A stretch of 48,021 nucleotides of DNA from a virus, in IMG/VR virus record IMGVR_UViG_3300005288_000092, positions 1-48,021 of that record. One strand, written 5' to 3'. Within the stretch, counting starts at the first letter, position 1. Each line of letters begins with the position of its first letter. The notes below the pieces were generated by a model. It did no database searches, had not been told where the DNA came from, and worked only from the letters and a program-made list of their open reading frames with translations. The translations under genes were made by a program, and so were the position numbers. Shown piece after piece: positions 7,686 to 13,612 of the stretch.

Positions 7686-7937
7686 TTAAGGTGCAACTTT
7701 GAAATCTTCGTCTGTGAATTCATGAACCCAGCGTGAGGCGGATTCAATTCGTGAGGTGCGAATATCATTGGCTGGAGCGCGTTCTTCCGTCAACGGCTGA
7801 ACCAGCAGAAAAGGCCCAGCCGCATCAGTAAAAAGAACATTCACATCGCGCCTGATTACTTCCCATCTATCGCCGTGCTGCTTAACGATCTGCTTGGCGC
7901 GCTTTGATAGAGGGATCAAAGTAACTATTCTCATCAA
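7686..7937 (-). CDS. hypothetical protein (83 aa)
   Basis: A small protein starting MMRIVTLIPLSKRAKQIVKQ, with a beta-alpha look and a basic first third. It overlaps the upstream gene by four bases (ATGA). A hypothetical early protein of the short leftward operon driven from the divergent promoter; no family recognised. Confidence 0.6.
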   Translation of the reverse strand: MMRIVTLIPLSKRAKQIVKQHGDRWEVIRRDVNVLFTDAAGPFLLVQPLTEERAPANDIRTSRIESASRWVHEFTDEDFKVAP

Positions 7938-8236
7938 TCGCCTTGGATATGCGCTTGCATCGCTTCGTTTTCCTCAGCCTCGGCGCGGATTTGGCGCTCC
8001 AAGGCCGCACGGTTGCAGATGTCGGTTATTTCGTATCCTGGCTTGTAGCTCAGACCGATAAAGCCGCCATCGCTCAGGAACTCGATACCTGCATCGGCGT
8101 GTACACGTTTAACCTTGCTGCCATCCATGATGCAAGTAACGAATACCGGCGATACCTGAGTCAGGATTATTTCAATGCCGCCATCGATGCTAATCGGCAC
8201 GGTCAATTCTTTTACTAGGGTTGCTTTGCCAAACAT
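7934..8236 (-). CDS. hypothetical protein, first gene of leftward early operon
   Basis: A 100-residue protein beginning MFGKATLVKELTVPISIDGG. The start at 8236 has a strong AGGAGA ribosome binding site; a longer frame to 8272 lacks one and would extend past the likely transcription start. Beta-rich N-terminal two thirds and an acidic helical tail (RAEAEENEAMQAH). It lies directly downstream of the leftward promoter at 8261-8289. Function unknown. Confidence 0.65.
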   Translation of the reverse strand: MFGKATLVKELTVPISIDGGIEIILTQVSPVFVTCIMDGSKVKRVHADAGIEFLSDGGFIGLSYKPGYEITDICNRAALERQIRAEAEENEAMQAHIQGD

Positions 8237-8260
8237 GCTTATCTCCTGTTGATGGAATGA

Positions 8261-8289
8261 ACTATGACACACCTAAATCCGTTGCGCAA
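8261..8289 (-). promoter_or_regulatory. sigma-70-like promoter, leftward early
   Basis: Minus-strand TTGCGC (8289-8284) and CATAGT (8266-8261) are 17 bases apart, placing the transcript start just before the AGGAGA site of the 7934-8236 gene. The -35 lies inside the palindrome TTGCGCAA (8282-8289), which recurs at the 11562 promoter. Confidence 0.5.
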
Positions 8290-8293
8290 TAGC

Positions 8294-8328
8294 TGCACAC
8301 AAATAATTTACCGATTGCACGCAAATAA
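8294..8328 (+). repeat. 13-base direct repeat, candidate operator
   Basis: TGCACACAAATAA (8294-8306) and TGCACGCAAATAA (8316-8328) differ at one base and start 22 bases apart, about two helical turns, so a protein could bind both on the same face. The second copy overlaps the -35 of the rightward promoter and the first lies between the two divergent promoters. The small regulator-like gene at 8376 is the obvious candidate binder. Confidence 0.5.
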
Positions 8329-8343
8329 GCAACAAGGTAGAAT
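8315..8343 (+). promoter_or_regulatory. sigma-70-like promoter, rightward early
   Basis: TTGCAC (8315-8320), a 17-base spacer and TAGAAT (8338-8343) give a good promoter firing into the gene at 8376. It is back to back with the leftward promoter, and its -35 overlaps the direct repeat, so the two arms may be co-regulated. Confidence 0.6.
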
Positions 8344-8375
8344 GAAGCCTCAATACAACTCAACCGGAGAACCGC

Positions 8376-8618
8376 ATGGCACGAACGCAAAAGCACTTCC
8401 CTCTAGACTCATCGGGCGGCTTGCTCAACCACTTACGACAGAAGTACGGCTTTGATACCGATAGCGAGCTGTGCAAGCGCATCAACCTGTTGCCCTACGT
8501 GGTCAGCAAAATCCGCAACGGCAAACAGCCAGTGTCGAAGCAGAACAAATACGACATCAGCGTCGCTACGGGCCTTTCCATCAAGAAGATTGAAGAACTG
8601 ATTAAGGAGAAAGCATGA
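8376..8618 (+). CDS. probable helix-turn-helix regulator (80 aa)
   Basis: An 80-residue basic protein, size typical of Cro-like phage regulators. Residues about 15-70 (a LLNHLRQKYGF helix, SELCKRINLLPYVVSKIRNG, then a KYDISVATGLSIKKIEEL helix) read as an XRE/Cro-like helix-turn-helix with the usual S-K-I-R-N-G recognition-helix ending. It is first in the rightward early operon and faces the divergent promoter with its direct repeat, the expected place for an autoregulated switch protein. A GGAG ribosome binding site precedes the ATG. No CI-type partner is seen. Confidence 0.65.
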   Translation: MARTQKHFPLDSSGGLLNHLRQKYGFDTDSELCKRINLLPYVVSKIRNGKQPVSKQNKYDISVATGLSIKKIEELIKEKA

Positions 8619-8875
8619 CCGCGCATATCTACAGCGTCAGCATCACCTTGACTACTCTTGTGCAGGCTGAGAGCCAAGAGCACGCAGTAAAAGTGGCAAA
8701 GGAAGAATTACAAGAGATTGCCAGCGATACGTTGCCTCGCGATGTGATCGTCGGCGTCATGGCTGAGATAACCGCTGTGTCTGGCCTTCCAATGGGTTGG
8801 GATGGCCGTTGCCTGCCGTATGGCGGCGATGGCGAGACGCGGCTCGACAAAATTCTGCCGGAGCGTGCGCCATGA
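8615..8875 (+). CDS. hypothetical protein (86 aa)
   Basis: A small protein starting MTAHIYSVSITLTTLVQAES. The first half (beta strand, then an EHAVKVAKEELQEIASDTL helix) looks like a small alpha/beta domain; the second half is Gly-rich. Its ATG overlaps the previous stop (ATGA). Early, unknown function. Confidence 0.6.
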   Translation: MTAHIYSVSITLTTLVQAESQEHAVKVAKEELQEIASDTLPRDVIVGVMAEITAVSGLPMGWDGRCLPYGGDGETRLDKILPERAP

Positions 8876-9144
8876 GCGGCCAACATACGCAGGAATGGAT
8901 TGATGCAGCATGCAAGGCGTGCGAAGGGCTGACTCAAGACCATTTTGACGGCGGTTGGACTGCAAAGGAACTAAGTGCATATGCCAAGCGTCAGGAAACT
9001 GAACTCGCCGCCGCCTGCGCTCTGCTGCGCGAGGTATTTAAGGCTGACGACGAGATAGCCGAGATAAGCGGCTCCACTAGACCACTGACTGAGCGCATCC
9101 GCTCCTACCTTGACGCATCCGATACGCTGGGAGGTGAGGGATGA
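8872..9144 (+). CDS. hypothetical protein (90 aa)
   Basis: Starts MSGQHTQEWIDAACKACEG at 8872, overlapping the previous stop as ATGA; a longer open frame upstream lacks that junction and lies inside the previous gene. Mostly helical, with a segment YAKRQETELAAACALLREVF that looks like a short coiled coil as in many phage accessory proteins. Function unknown. Confidence 0.6.
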   Translation: MSGQHTQEWIDAACKACEGLTQDHFDGGWTAKELSAYAKRQETELAAACALLREVFKADDEIAEISGSTRPLTERIRSYLDASDTLGGEG

Positions 9145-9320
9145 CAGACCAAATCGAGCCAGGACACGTAATGAGCCGCAAGGCATTTTCGCGGATTGAG
9201 GCGCAAAGGCCAGCCTCTGAATCGACCAAGCATCGCCGTTGCCTTGTCGATGATATTCGTTCGATGATGGGTACACCAGAACACTTTGAGCGCATCAAGG
9301 CGCAGCAGGAGGGAAAGTGA
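9141..9320 (+). CDS. small hypothetical protein (59 aa)
   Basis: A 59-residue frame starting MTDQIEPGHVMSRKAFSRIE, overlapped four bases by each neighbour (ATGA at its start, GTGA at its end). A good AGGAGGGA sequence near its end serves the next gene. Basic and probably helical; no recognised domain. The junctions support it being real. Confidence 0.55.
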   Translation: MTDQIEPGHVMSRKAFSRIEAQRPASESTKHRRCLVDDIRSMMGTPEHFERIKAQQEGK

Positions 9321-9523
9321 GCAAAACAATAGGTACTCTAACCAATCAAGCGGCCCGGGAAGCCAAGACGCGCAAAGACTTGACCTATGCGCGCTCGCTG
9401 CTTGCCGAAGTATTAAAAGGTAGCGACTTGGCTATCGCTGAAATGCGCGCTGATGGCGATTCTATCGAGCCTGAAGCGCTGGCGATGGTGGGTAAGATTC
9501 GTGATTTTCTTGGTGCCGCATGA
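9317..9523 (+). CDS. hypothetical protein (68 aa)
   Basis: Starts with GTG, overlapping the previous TGA, with a strong ribosome binding site AGGAGGG. The product MSKTIGTLTNQAAREAKTRK... is helical and amphipathic. It overlaps ninG by four bases. Function unknown. Confidence 0.55.
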   Translation: MSKTIGTLTNQAAREAKTRKDLTYARSLLAEVLKGSDLAIAEMRADGDSIEPEALAMVGKIRDFLGAA

Positions 9524-10173
9524 CACTCAAGCAAAAAGCGCCGCTAGTCCGTAAGGCTCCAATGCGCTCAGCCTCAATAACGAAGATGCCAAAGCCAGCA
9601 AAGGGGCCGAAGCTCAAAGCTTGCAGGGTTTGCAAAACGAAGTTTGAGCCTCGTTCTCCGCTTGCTGTGGCTTGTTCAGTTGTTTGTGCATTAGCGCATG
9701 GGAAGAAGGTTACGGCGCTACAGAAGGCTAAATTGCAGCGCCAGGAACGGGCAGTTGACAAGCTTAAAAAAGAGTCGCTCAAGACCTATCCGCGATTAAT
9801 CCGCGAGACGCAAACGGCCTTCAATGCAATGATCCGATTGCGTGATCGGTTGGCTGGCTTTAATTGCATATCAAGCGGAAGGTCGCTCGATTGGTCCGGT
9901 AATGCCGTAGATGCCGGTCATTACAGATCACGCGGTAGCGCCCCGCATTTGCGCTTTAATGAGGATAATTGTCACGCACAATCAAAGCAGGATAATAGAT
10001 ATGGAAGCGGCGAGGCGGTCGCTTATCGTATTGGTCTGATCGCCCGAATAGGCCTTGATCGTGTTGAATTGCTGGAGGCAGATAACGCTCCATGCAAGTG
10101 GACACATGATGAACTACGCGCTATGAAAGCTGACTACCAGCGCCGCGTGAGAGAAATGAAAAAGGAGATGTGA
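9520..10173 (+). CDS. ninG: NinG/Rap-like recombination protein
   Basis: A 217-residue homologue of lambda NinG (Rap), a structure-specific nuclease acting on recombination intermediates. A basic N-terminus is followed by a zinc knuckle (ACRVCKTKF..., CSVVCA, residues about 34-62), a charged helix, and the family signature NCISSGR.LDW..NAVDAGHYRSRG (residues about 115-140) with FNEDNCHAQSKQDNRYGSG after it. It lies in a chain of overlapping small genes in the nin-like early region and would cooperate with the exonuclease and RecT of the left arm. Confidence 0.9.
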   Translation: MTLKQKAPLVRKAPMRSASITKMPKPAKGPKLKACRVCKTKFEPRSPLAVACSVVCALAHGKKVTALQKAKLQRQERAVDKLKKESLKTYPRLIRETQTAFNAMIRLRDRLAGFNCISSGRSLDWSGNAVDAGHYRSRGSAPHLRFNEDNCHAQSKQDNRYGSGEAVAYRIGLIARIGLDRVELLEADNAPCKWTHDELRAMKADYQRRVREMKKEM

Positions 10174-10481
10174 TGTTCGTTCGCGAATCAAAATACCAAG
10201 ATATGAGAATCCGCGCTCTGACTGCTGAAATGCGGTATGAGCATGCGGTTGATGCCTATAACAAGCTTAGTAGGAAATGGGGAAAGTTGGTTGACCGTGT
10301 TAATGCTCTAGGCGGCGAACAATTCCTGCTACGAGGTGAGGCGAAACAAAATCAATCACAGTTCGCCGCCGAAGATGTGCAACGCCTGCTTCAACTCTGC
10401 CATCCAGACAAGCATGACGGCAAACCGATGGCTACAGAAATGACCGCCAAGCTTTTGAAACTCAAGGAGCAACTGAAATGA
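10173..10481 (+). CDS. small protein with J-domain-like HPD motif
   Basis: Starts at ATG 10173 with AAAGGAG five bases upstream (a GTG at 10170 is in frame). About 102 residues. The N-terminal 45 residues are a basic coiled-coil-like helix. Residues about 65-100 (AAEDVQRLLQLCHPDKHDGK then a second helix) carry the HPD triad between two helices that defines DnaJ J-domains, although the domain is short and comes last. It could recruit host DnaK or simply be a phage-specific fold. Downstream of ninG and overlapping it. Confidence 0.55.
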   Translation: MFVRESKYQDMRIRALTAEMRYEHAVDAYNKLSRKWGKLVDRVNALGGEQFLLRGEAKQNQSQFAAEDVQRLLQLCHPDKHDGKPMATEMTAKLLKLKEQLK

Positions 10482-10657
10482 ACGCCGCTAAACTTTCCGC
10501 CGCCGCTCGCCTCAACGAGCTTGAAAACCGGCTGAACATCATCAACGAGAGCATCACCAAGACAGAGGATGCGTTAATTTCTGCGCGCCAAGTCCAAGCC
10601 ATTACGCGCCTGGAGTTGAAGCAGGCGCGCGAAGCTTTAGCGGCTTTGCCAGACTAG
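10478..10657 (+). CDS. small coiled-coil hypothetical protein (59 aa)
   Basis: A 59-residue frame starting MNAAKLSAAARLNELENRLN, overlapped with the previous gene as ATGA. Two heptad-rich helices (LNELENRLNIINESI and TRLELKQAREALAAL) suggest a coiled coil. AAGGAG lies before the start. Function unknown. Confidence 0.55.
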   Translation: MNAAKLSAAARLNELENRLNIINESITKTEDALISARQVQAITRLELKQAREALAALPD

Positions 10658-10676
10658 CAACTACCGAAAGGCAAAT

Positions 10677-11015
10677 ATGAAGATCATCACACGGCAATTA
10701 CTTGCTGATACGGTTCCTGCAAGATTCAAGCTTCAGTATGAACAATATCGTGGATCAATAAATTATCGAAGTATCGATCATGGCGAAATAATTGACCAGT
10801 TAGCGCAATTGGTGAACCCAATCAATCCGGATGAAGTTGATAAGATCATCGGAAACAAGTCATGGACCAGTGTTCCAATATGTGATGAGTGTGGCGCAGA
10901 TGGGCAGATAGCCGTGATTCAGGTTGGGCAAGAGCCTGACTACGAGTCAAATACTGCGCACCTCTGCCGTGTTTGTTTGACGGCAGCGGCATTGATGCTC
11001 GGTAAAGTGGTCTAG
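10677..11015 (+). CDS. hypothetical protein with zinc-ribbon-like Cys pairs
   Basis: A 112-residue protein. C69-x2-C72 and C97-x2-C100 form a spaced pair of knuckles typical of a small zinc ribbon. The N-terminal 60 residues are helical. A GAAAGG ribosome binding site precedes the ATG after a 19-base gap. The binding partner is unknown; nucleic acid is possible. Confidence 0.6.
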   Translation: MKIITRQLLADTVPARFKLQYEQYRGSINYRSIDHGEIIDQLAQLVNPINPDEVDKIIGNKSWTSVPICDECGADGQIAVIQVGQEPDYESNTAHLCRVCLTAAALMLGKVV

Positions 11016-11070
11016 CGCGAATAACGGCTTTCTTGCTGATTTGCGCTAGTCAAACAACGAAAGGAGAACC

Positions 11071-11277
11071 ATGAAAAACCTCACCATCAAGCAGCTTGCC
11101 GTCTACGAGTTCATACGTGCAAAGATCGTTGGCGGCATTCCTCCAACACGTCAAGATATCTGCGATAAGTTTGGCTACAAGTCGATCAATTCGGCTGAGT
11201 TGATGATTAAGGCGATCATCAAGAAAGGCTACTTGCTTCACGTTCCGGGGATTAGCCGTGGCTTGAGGTTGCCATGA
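11071..11277 (+). CDS. LexA-type winged-helix DNA-binding domain, stand-alone
   Basis: A 68-residue protein that matches only the N-terminal DNA-binding domain of LexA: LTIKQLAVYEFIRAKI, then G-I-PPTRQDICDKFGYKS with the family's PPT-x-x-x-I turn, then an AELMIKAIIKKGYL recognition/wing region and a P-G-x-SRGLRL end. The C-terminal self-cleaving peptidase is absent, so it cannot be an ordinary SOS repressor. It could bind LexA-like boxes in phage or host DNA. Good AAAGGAGAA ribosome binding site. Confidence 0.75.
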   Translation: MKNLTIKQLAVYEFIRAKIVGGIPPTRQDICDKFGYKSINSAELMIKAIIKKGYLLHVPGISRGLRLP

Positions 11278-11513
11278 GAGGGATGACCGCGCTAGCCGAT
11301 TTGATAGGCATGGCAGAGCCTGTAGACCCTTCTCAGATGCGATTCACGACAAAGCATGGTGCATCATGCCACGCGTGTATTTTTAAGGGCCAGCGGGCGG
11401 CTGTGTGCAGAGAAGCGAGCCGGCTAGCTGTTCTCGCCGGACTTGAGGATTGTGACCGTGAGGTAGTGTATGTCCCTCTCCCAATAGACACGCGCCAACT
11501 TACAATCGAATAG
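11274..11513 (+). CDS. hypothetical protein with Cys cluster (79 aa)
   Basis: Starts MRGMTALADLIGMAEPVDPS, overlapping the LexA-like gene by four bases. A C-H-A-C motif followed by a further Cys (residues about 32-46) could bind a metal. It is the last gene before a clean terminator, so it ends the 8.3-11.5 kb early operon. Function unknown. Confidence 0.6.
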   Translation: MRGMTALADLIGMAEPVDPSQMRFTTKHGASCHACIFKGQRAAVCREASRLAVLAGLEDCDREVVYVPLPIDTRQLTIE

Positions 11514-11517
11514 ATCA

Positions 11518-11540
11518 AGCCTCCTTCGGGAGGTTTTTTT
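11518..11540 (+). terminator. intrinsic terminator of the first rightward operon
   Basis: CCTCC (11520-11524), a TTCG loop and GGAGG (11529-11533) are followed by seven T. The TTCG tetraloop and the T-run are classic. It separates the early operon from the promoter at 11562. Confidence 0.9.
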
Positions 11541-11561
11541 ACGACAGTCAACAAATACCAC

Positions 11562-11590
11562 TTGCGCAAAGATAATTACTTGCGTATATT
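11562..11590 (+). promoter_or_regulatory. sigma-70-like promoter before clamp-like gene
   Basis: TTGCGC (11562-11567), 17 bases, TATATT (11585-11590), just after the terminator and about 40 bases before the ATG at 11629. The -35 lies within TTGCGCAA, the same palindrome as at the leftward promoter near 8284. Confidence 0.75.
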
Positions 11591-11628
11591 CTTACTTATG
11601 GCAGCGCAAACTTAAAAGGAGAAAAGTC

Positions 11629-12213
11629 ATGGAAGTATCGATTCAAGCCAAGCACCTAAAAGCAGCAGCCGTATTTTCGGCATCTCATGATATCCGCTAC
11701 TACCTTCATGGCGTATTAGCAGAGGTACGAGCGAAGGAGACTCGCCTAGTCGCCACCGATGGATCGTGCGCAGTTGTTTTGCGCGATCAAGTAATAGGCG
11801 GGGATCAGCCAGACATGCCTGATGTGATTATCCCAAACGCAACTGTAAAACTTGCGCTTTCAATGAAAAAAGATGTACTCCCATTGCAGCTAAATGCCGA
11901 AGGGAACTGGACGCTAGGAGGGATCGAATTTTCACCAATCGAAGCTTTATTTCCTGACTACAGACGCGTAATGGTCAGCGAAACAAGCGGAGAGGTGGGT
12001 AATTTTGATTTCGAACTTTTGGGGCGATTTTTGAAGGCCGCTAAAGCGCTTGGGAGTCGCCAAACCCCTGTATTACGCCAGAATGGTGAAAATGGAGCTC
12101 AGGTGCAGATATACGGCTTTGAGGATGAATTTATAGGCGTCATCATGCCGATGCGCATGTTTAATGGAAACCGCCAGGACCCTGGCATCTCCACATGGGG
12201 AGGATCGCGCTAA
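11629..12213 (+). CDS. short DnaN-like (beta-clamp) protein
   Basis: A 194-residue protein resembling DNA polymerase III beta (sliding clamp) domains: strands with A-E-V-R-x-x-x-T-RLVATDGS (residues about 30-48), the usual end of a clamp helix-sheet unit, and LFPDYRRVM (about 104-112), the F-P-D-Y turn common to DnaN. A second unit follows (FDFELLGRFLKAAKAL, ending in a VIMPMR strand). It is about half the length of a bacterial beta clamp and would hold two domains rather than three. It may be a phage clamp or an inhibitor/recruiter of the host clamp. It has its own promoter and a strong AAAAGGAG site. Confidence 0.65.
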   Translation: MEVSIQAKHLKAAAVFSASHDIRYYLHGVLAEVRAKETRLVATDGSCAVVLRDQVIGGDQPDMPDVIIPNATVKLALSMKKDVLPLQLNAEGNWTLGGIEFSPIEALFPDYRRVMVSETSGEVGNFDFELLGRFLKAAKALGSRQTPVLRQNGENGAQVQIYGFEDEFIGVIMPMRMFNGNRQDPGISTWGGSR

Positions 12214-12246
12214 AACCGCCTATCACCATTTTTCAAGGAACCCATC

Positions 12247-12321
12247 ATGACCCTCAAAAGAATCGCCTACAACGCCGCTTGGTTCGTTGTGTTTGTCGCT
12301 ATCGTTTGGCTGATCGACTAA
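12247..12321 (+). CDS. tiny membrane peptide (24 aa)
   Basis: A 24-residue frame MTLKRIAYNAAW... containing one hydrophobic helix (WFVVFVAIVWLI). AAGGA lies about eight bases before the ATG. One of several tiny transmembrane frames at 12247-12792. Confidence 0.4.
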   Translation: MTLKRIAYNAAWFVVFVAIVWLID

Positions 12322-12342
12322 CCTAAATGAAAGGATAAAGTT

Positions 12343-12426
12343 ATGGATTTCTTTGCTGGCTTTATGTTCGGATTTTTGTGTGCTCGGTTGTGGATCACAT
12401 GGAGGGAATATAAAGATAAAGAGTAA
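12343..12426 (+). CDS. tiny membrane peptide (27 aa)
   Basis: A 27-residue frame (MDFFAGFMFGFLCARLW then a charged tail) with one hydrophobic helix and an AAGGATAA site nine bases before ATG. The hydrophobic head and basic/acidic tail resemble small phage membrane proteins. It is followed by a 6-base-pair hairpin (12435-12451) without a T-run. Confidence 0.4.
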   Translation: MDFFAGFMFGFLCARLWITWREYKDKE

Positions 12427-12458
12427 CAACCGACACCGCCCGCGAGGCGGTTAAGGCA

Positions 12459-12486
12459 TTGCAAGAGCAATGAAATAGTCTACTAT
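12459..12486 (+). promoter_or_regulatory. sigma-70-like promoter
   Basis: TTGCAA (12459-12464), 16 bases, TACTAT (12481-12486), 35 bases before the gene at 12521. A hairpin with stem ACCGCC/GGCGGT lies immediately upstream (12435-12451). Confidence 0.5.
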
Positions 12487-12520
12487 TCCATCAGGAAACC
12501 AACCTGTAGCGGAGGCAATC

Positions 12521-12709
12521 ATGCAGTTGATAACAGTAAGCCAAATGGTACGCGCCTTGAATTCCTCGCCATTGGGCTTGGCTTCTTGGGAGAAGGATGC
12601 AATGCAGCGCGCACATTTCGACAGTTGCCACGGCTTGAAGCCTTACCGCCTCTCGCAACGTCAGATTGAGCTTGTAACTACAATATTTCACAGGATTTAT
12701 CAGCCATGA
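12521..12709 (+). CDS. hypothetical protein (62 aa)
   Basis: A 62-residue protein starting MQLITVSQMVRALNSSPLGL, helical, ending in QIELVTTIFHRIYQ. A GCGGAGG ribosome binding site precedes the start. It is the first gene after the promoter at 12459-12486 and overlaps the next tiny gene (ATGA). Function unknown. Confidence 0.55.
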   Translation: MQLITVSQMVRALNSSPLGLASWEKDAMQRAHFDSCHGLKPYRLSQRQIELVTTIFHRIYQP

Positions 12710-12792
12710 AGATTAATTGGCCTTTTGTTTTTGCTTTGATGCTGTGCACGGTCATCTGGAGCGCGTTTGTATGGCGTCTTTACCATGCGTAG
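12706..12792 (+). CDS. tiny membrane peptide (28 aa)
   Basis: A 28-residue frame starting MKINWPFVFALMLCTVIWSA, almost wholly hydrophobic, ending in a short basic tail (WRLYHA). The ATG overlaps the previous TGA, which supports translation by coupling. Possibly a membrane-inserted toxin-like or regulatory peptide; nothing specific is seen. Confidence 0.45.
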   Translation: MKINWPFVFALMLCTVIWSAFVWRLYHA

Positions 12793-13012
12793 GGCTGGGC
12801 GTCCATCGCATCGCGAAAACGTGCTGGCGGCGCTTCCAGGCACGCGCAATCAGATCGCCGAGCGAGTATCGATTAGCGCTGCTGCTGCCGGTCGCTGGGT
12901 TACATCGCTGCTTGCAGATGAAGCTATCTACGTCATCACGCATCGAGTTCCAAAGCAAGGCCCTAAGATGCCTGTGTTTGCAATTAAACGAGAGGGGAAG
13001 GTACATGGCTAA
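12785..13012 (+). CDS. winged-helix-like protein, first of a tandem pair
   Basis: I start it at 12785 (MRRAGRPSHRENVLAALPG). The 75-residue product contains a helix-turn-helix-like stretch (RNQIAERVSISAAAAGRWVTSLL) and a beta-wing tail (AIYVITHRVP...PVFAIKREG). It aligns over its length with the next gene, with a shared GRPS-x-x-x-V-L-x-ALPG-x-R start, so the two arose by duplication. It overlaps the membrane-peptide gene upstream. DNA binding is inferred from the fold pattern. Confidence 0.65.
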   Translation: MRRAGRPSHRENVLAALPGTRNQIAERVSISAAAAGRWVTSLLADEAIYVITHRVPKQGPKMPVFAIKREGKVHG

Positions 13013-13415
13013 GCCGAAAATGGGACGCCCATCAGTGCGCGATAAAGTTTTAACCGCCCTTCCCGGCATCCGTAGTCGCGTTGCTAAGCGAGCTGGTGTC
13101 GCCGTGTCAAGCGCTGGCTTATGGATCGATGCATTGCACGCTGAAGGATTGATTTACATCAGCGAGTGGCGCACACAAAAGAACAACGGCGCTCGATTGC
13201 CGCTTTACAGATTCAAGGTGAAGGGAACCGAAGTAGATAAGCCCAAGCCGCCAGCACTCGGCGAGGCAGTCTATCAGCAACGCTACAACGAGCGCCATCC
13301 CGAACGCCGCGCAGAAATCCGCCAGCGCTACGAAGCACGACAGATCGCCAAGAAAGCACGCATCAAGACGCTGTTTGCGCCGCTGATGAGCAATAGCACA
13401 AAGCAATACTACTGA
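13005..13415 (+). CDS. winged-helix-like protein, second of a tandem pair
   Basis: A 136-residue protein starting MAKPKMGRPSVRDKVLTALP at 13005, overlapping its paralogue by eight bases; longer frames upstream sit inside other genes. Residues 1-70 match the preceding protein (HTH-like RSRVAKRAGVAVSSAGLWID and a wing). A unique basic tail follows, with many Arg (residues about 90-125: RYNERHPERRAEIRQRYEAR). Likely DNA- or RNA-binding. It ends just before the gene-free block. Confidence 0.65.
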   Translation: MAKPKMGRPSVRDKVLTALPGIRSRVAKRAGVAVSSAGLWIDALHAEGLIYISEWRTQKNNGARLPLYRFKVKGTEVDKPKPPALGEAVYQQRYNERHPERRAEIRQRYEARQIAKKARIKTLFAPLMSNSTKQYY

Positions 13416-13466
13416 CGCTAGGAATGTCGCTTTTCCGGGACTCAATGTATTTTGGAAAAATTTGCC

Positions 13467-13496
13467 TTGACGTATGTGCGGCAACAAACGTATGAT
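13467..13496 (+). promoter_or_regulatory. strong sigma-70-like promoter
   Basis: TTGACG (13467-13472), an 18-base spacer, TATGAT (13491-13496). Start of transcription should be near 13503. It lies in the gene-free block before the helicase gene. Confidence 0.8.
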
Positions 13497-13502
13497 TGCT
13501 TT

Positions 13503-13612
13503 GTCGATGTAGCAGCATTGGCGAATCCGAAGCCCCATAGGTCTCGGTACTTTCTGGGTTAAATCCCACTTGCTGCTACAAGGAAAGTGCCGATACTTCT
13601 GGGGCTTTTTTT
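13503..13612 (+). ncRNA. candidate small RNA or attenuated leader
   Basis: Roughly 110 bases between a strong promoter and a terminator. It contains a 4-bp hairpin TGGG/CCCA (13555-13568), a CTTG/CAAG hairpin (13569-13582), and two competing partners for its 5' end: TGTAGCAGCA (13508-13517) can pair with TGCTGCTACA (13571-13580), while TGTCGATGTAGCA (13502-13514) is the exact complement of 13619-13631 beyond the terminator. That is the logic of a transcription attenuator, or of an RNA with an independent product. Direct evidence is sequence only. Confidence 0.55.
13530..13612 (+). terminator. intrinsic terminator with branched stem
   Basis: AAGCCCCA (13530-13537) pairs with TGGGGCTT (13600-13607), then a 10-base-pair stem (13545-13554 with 13583-13592, one G-T pair) encloses two small hairpins. 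Seven T follow from 13606 to 13612. Confidence 0.8.

Noticed and set aside
13553-13570. tRNA T-arm-like sequence (GGGTTAAATCCC)
   Set aside because: The loop has six rather than seven bases, and no acceptor, D or anticodon arm fits around it; the segment is better explained as part of the branched terminator.
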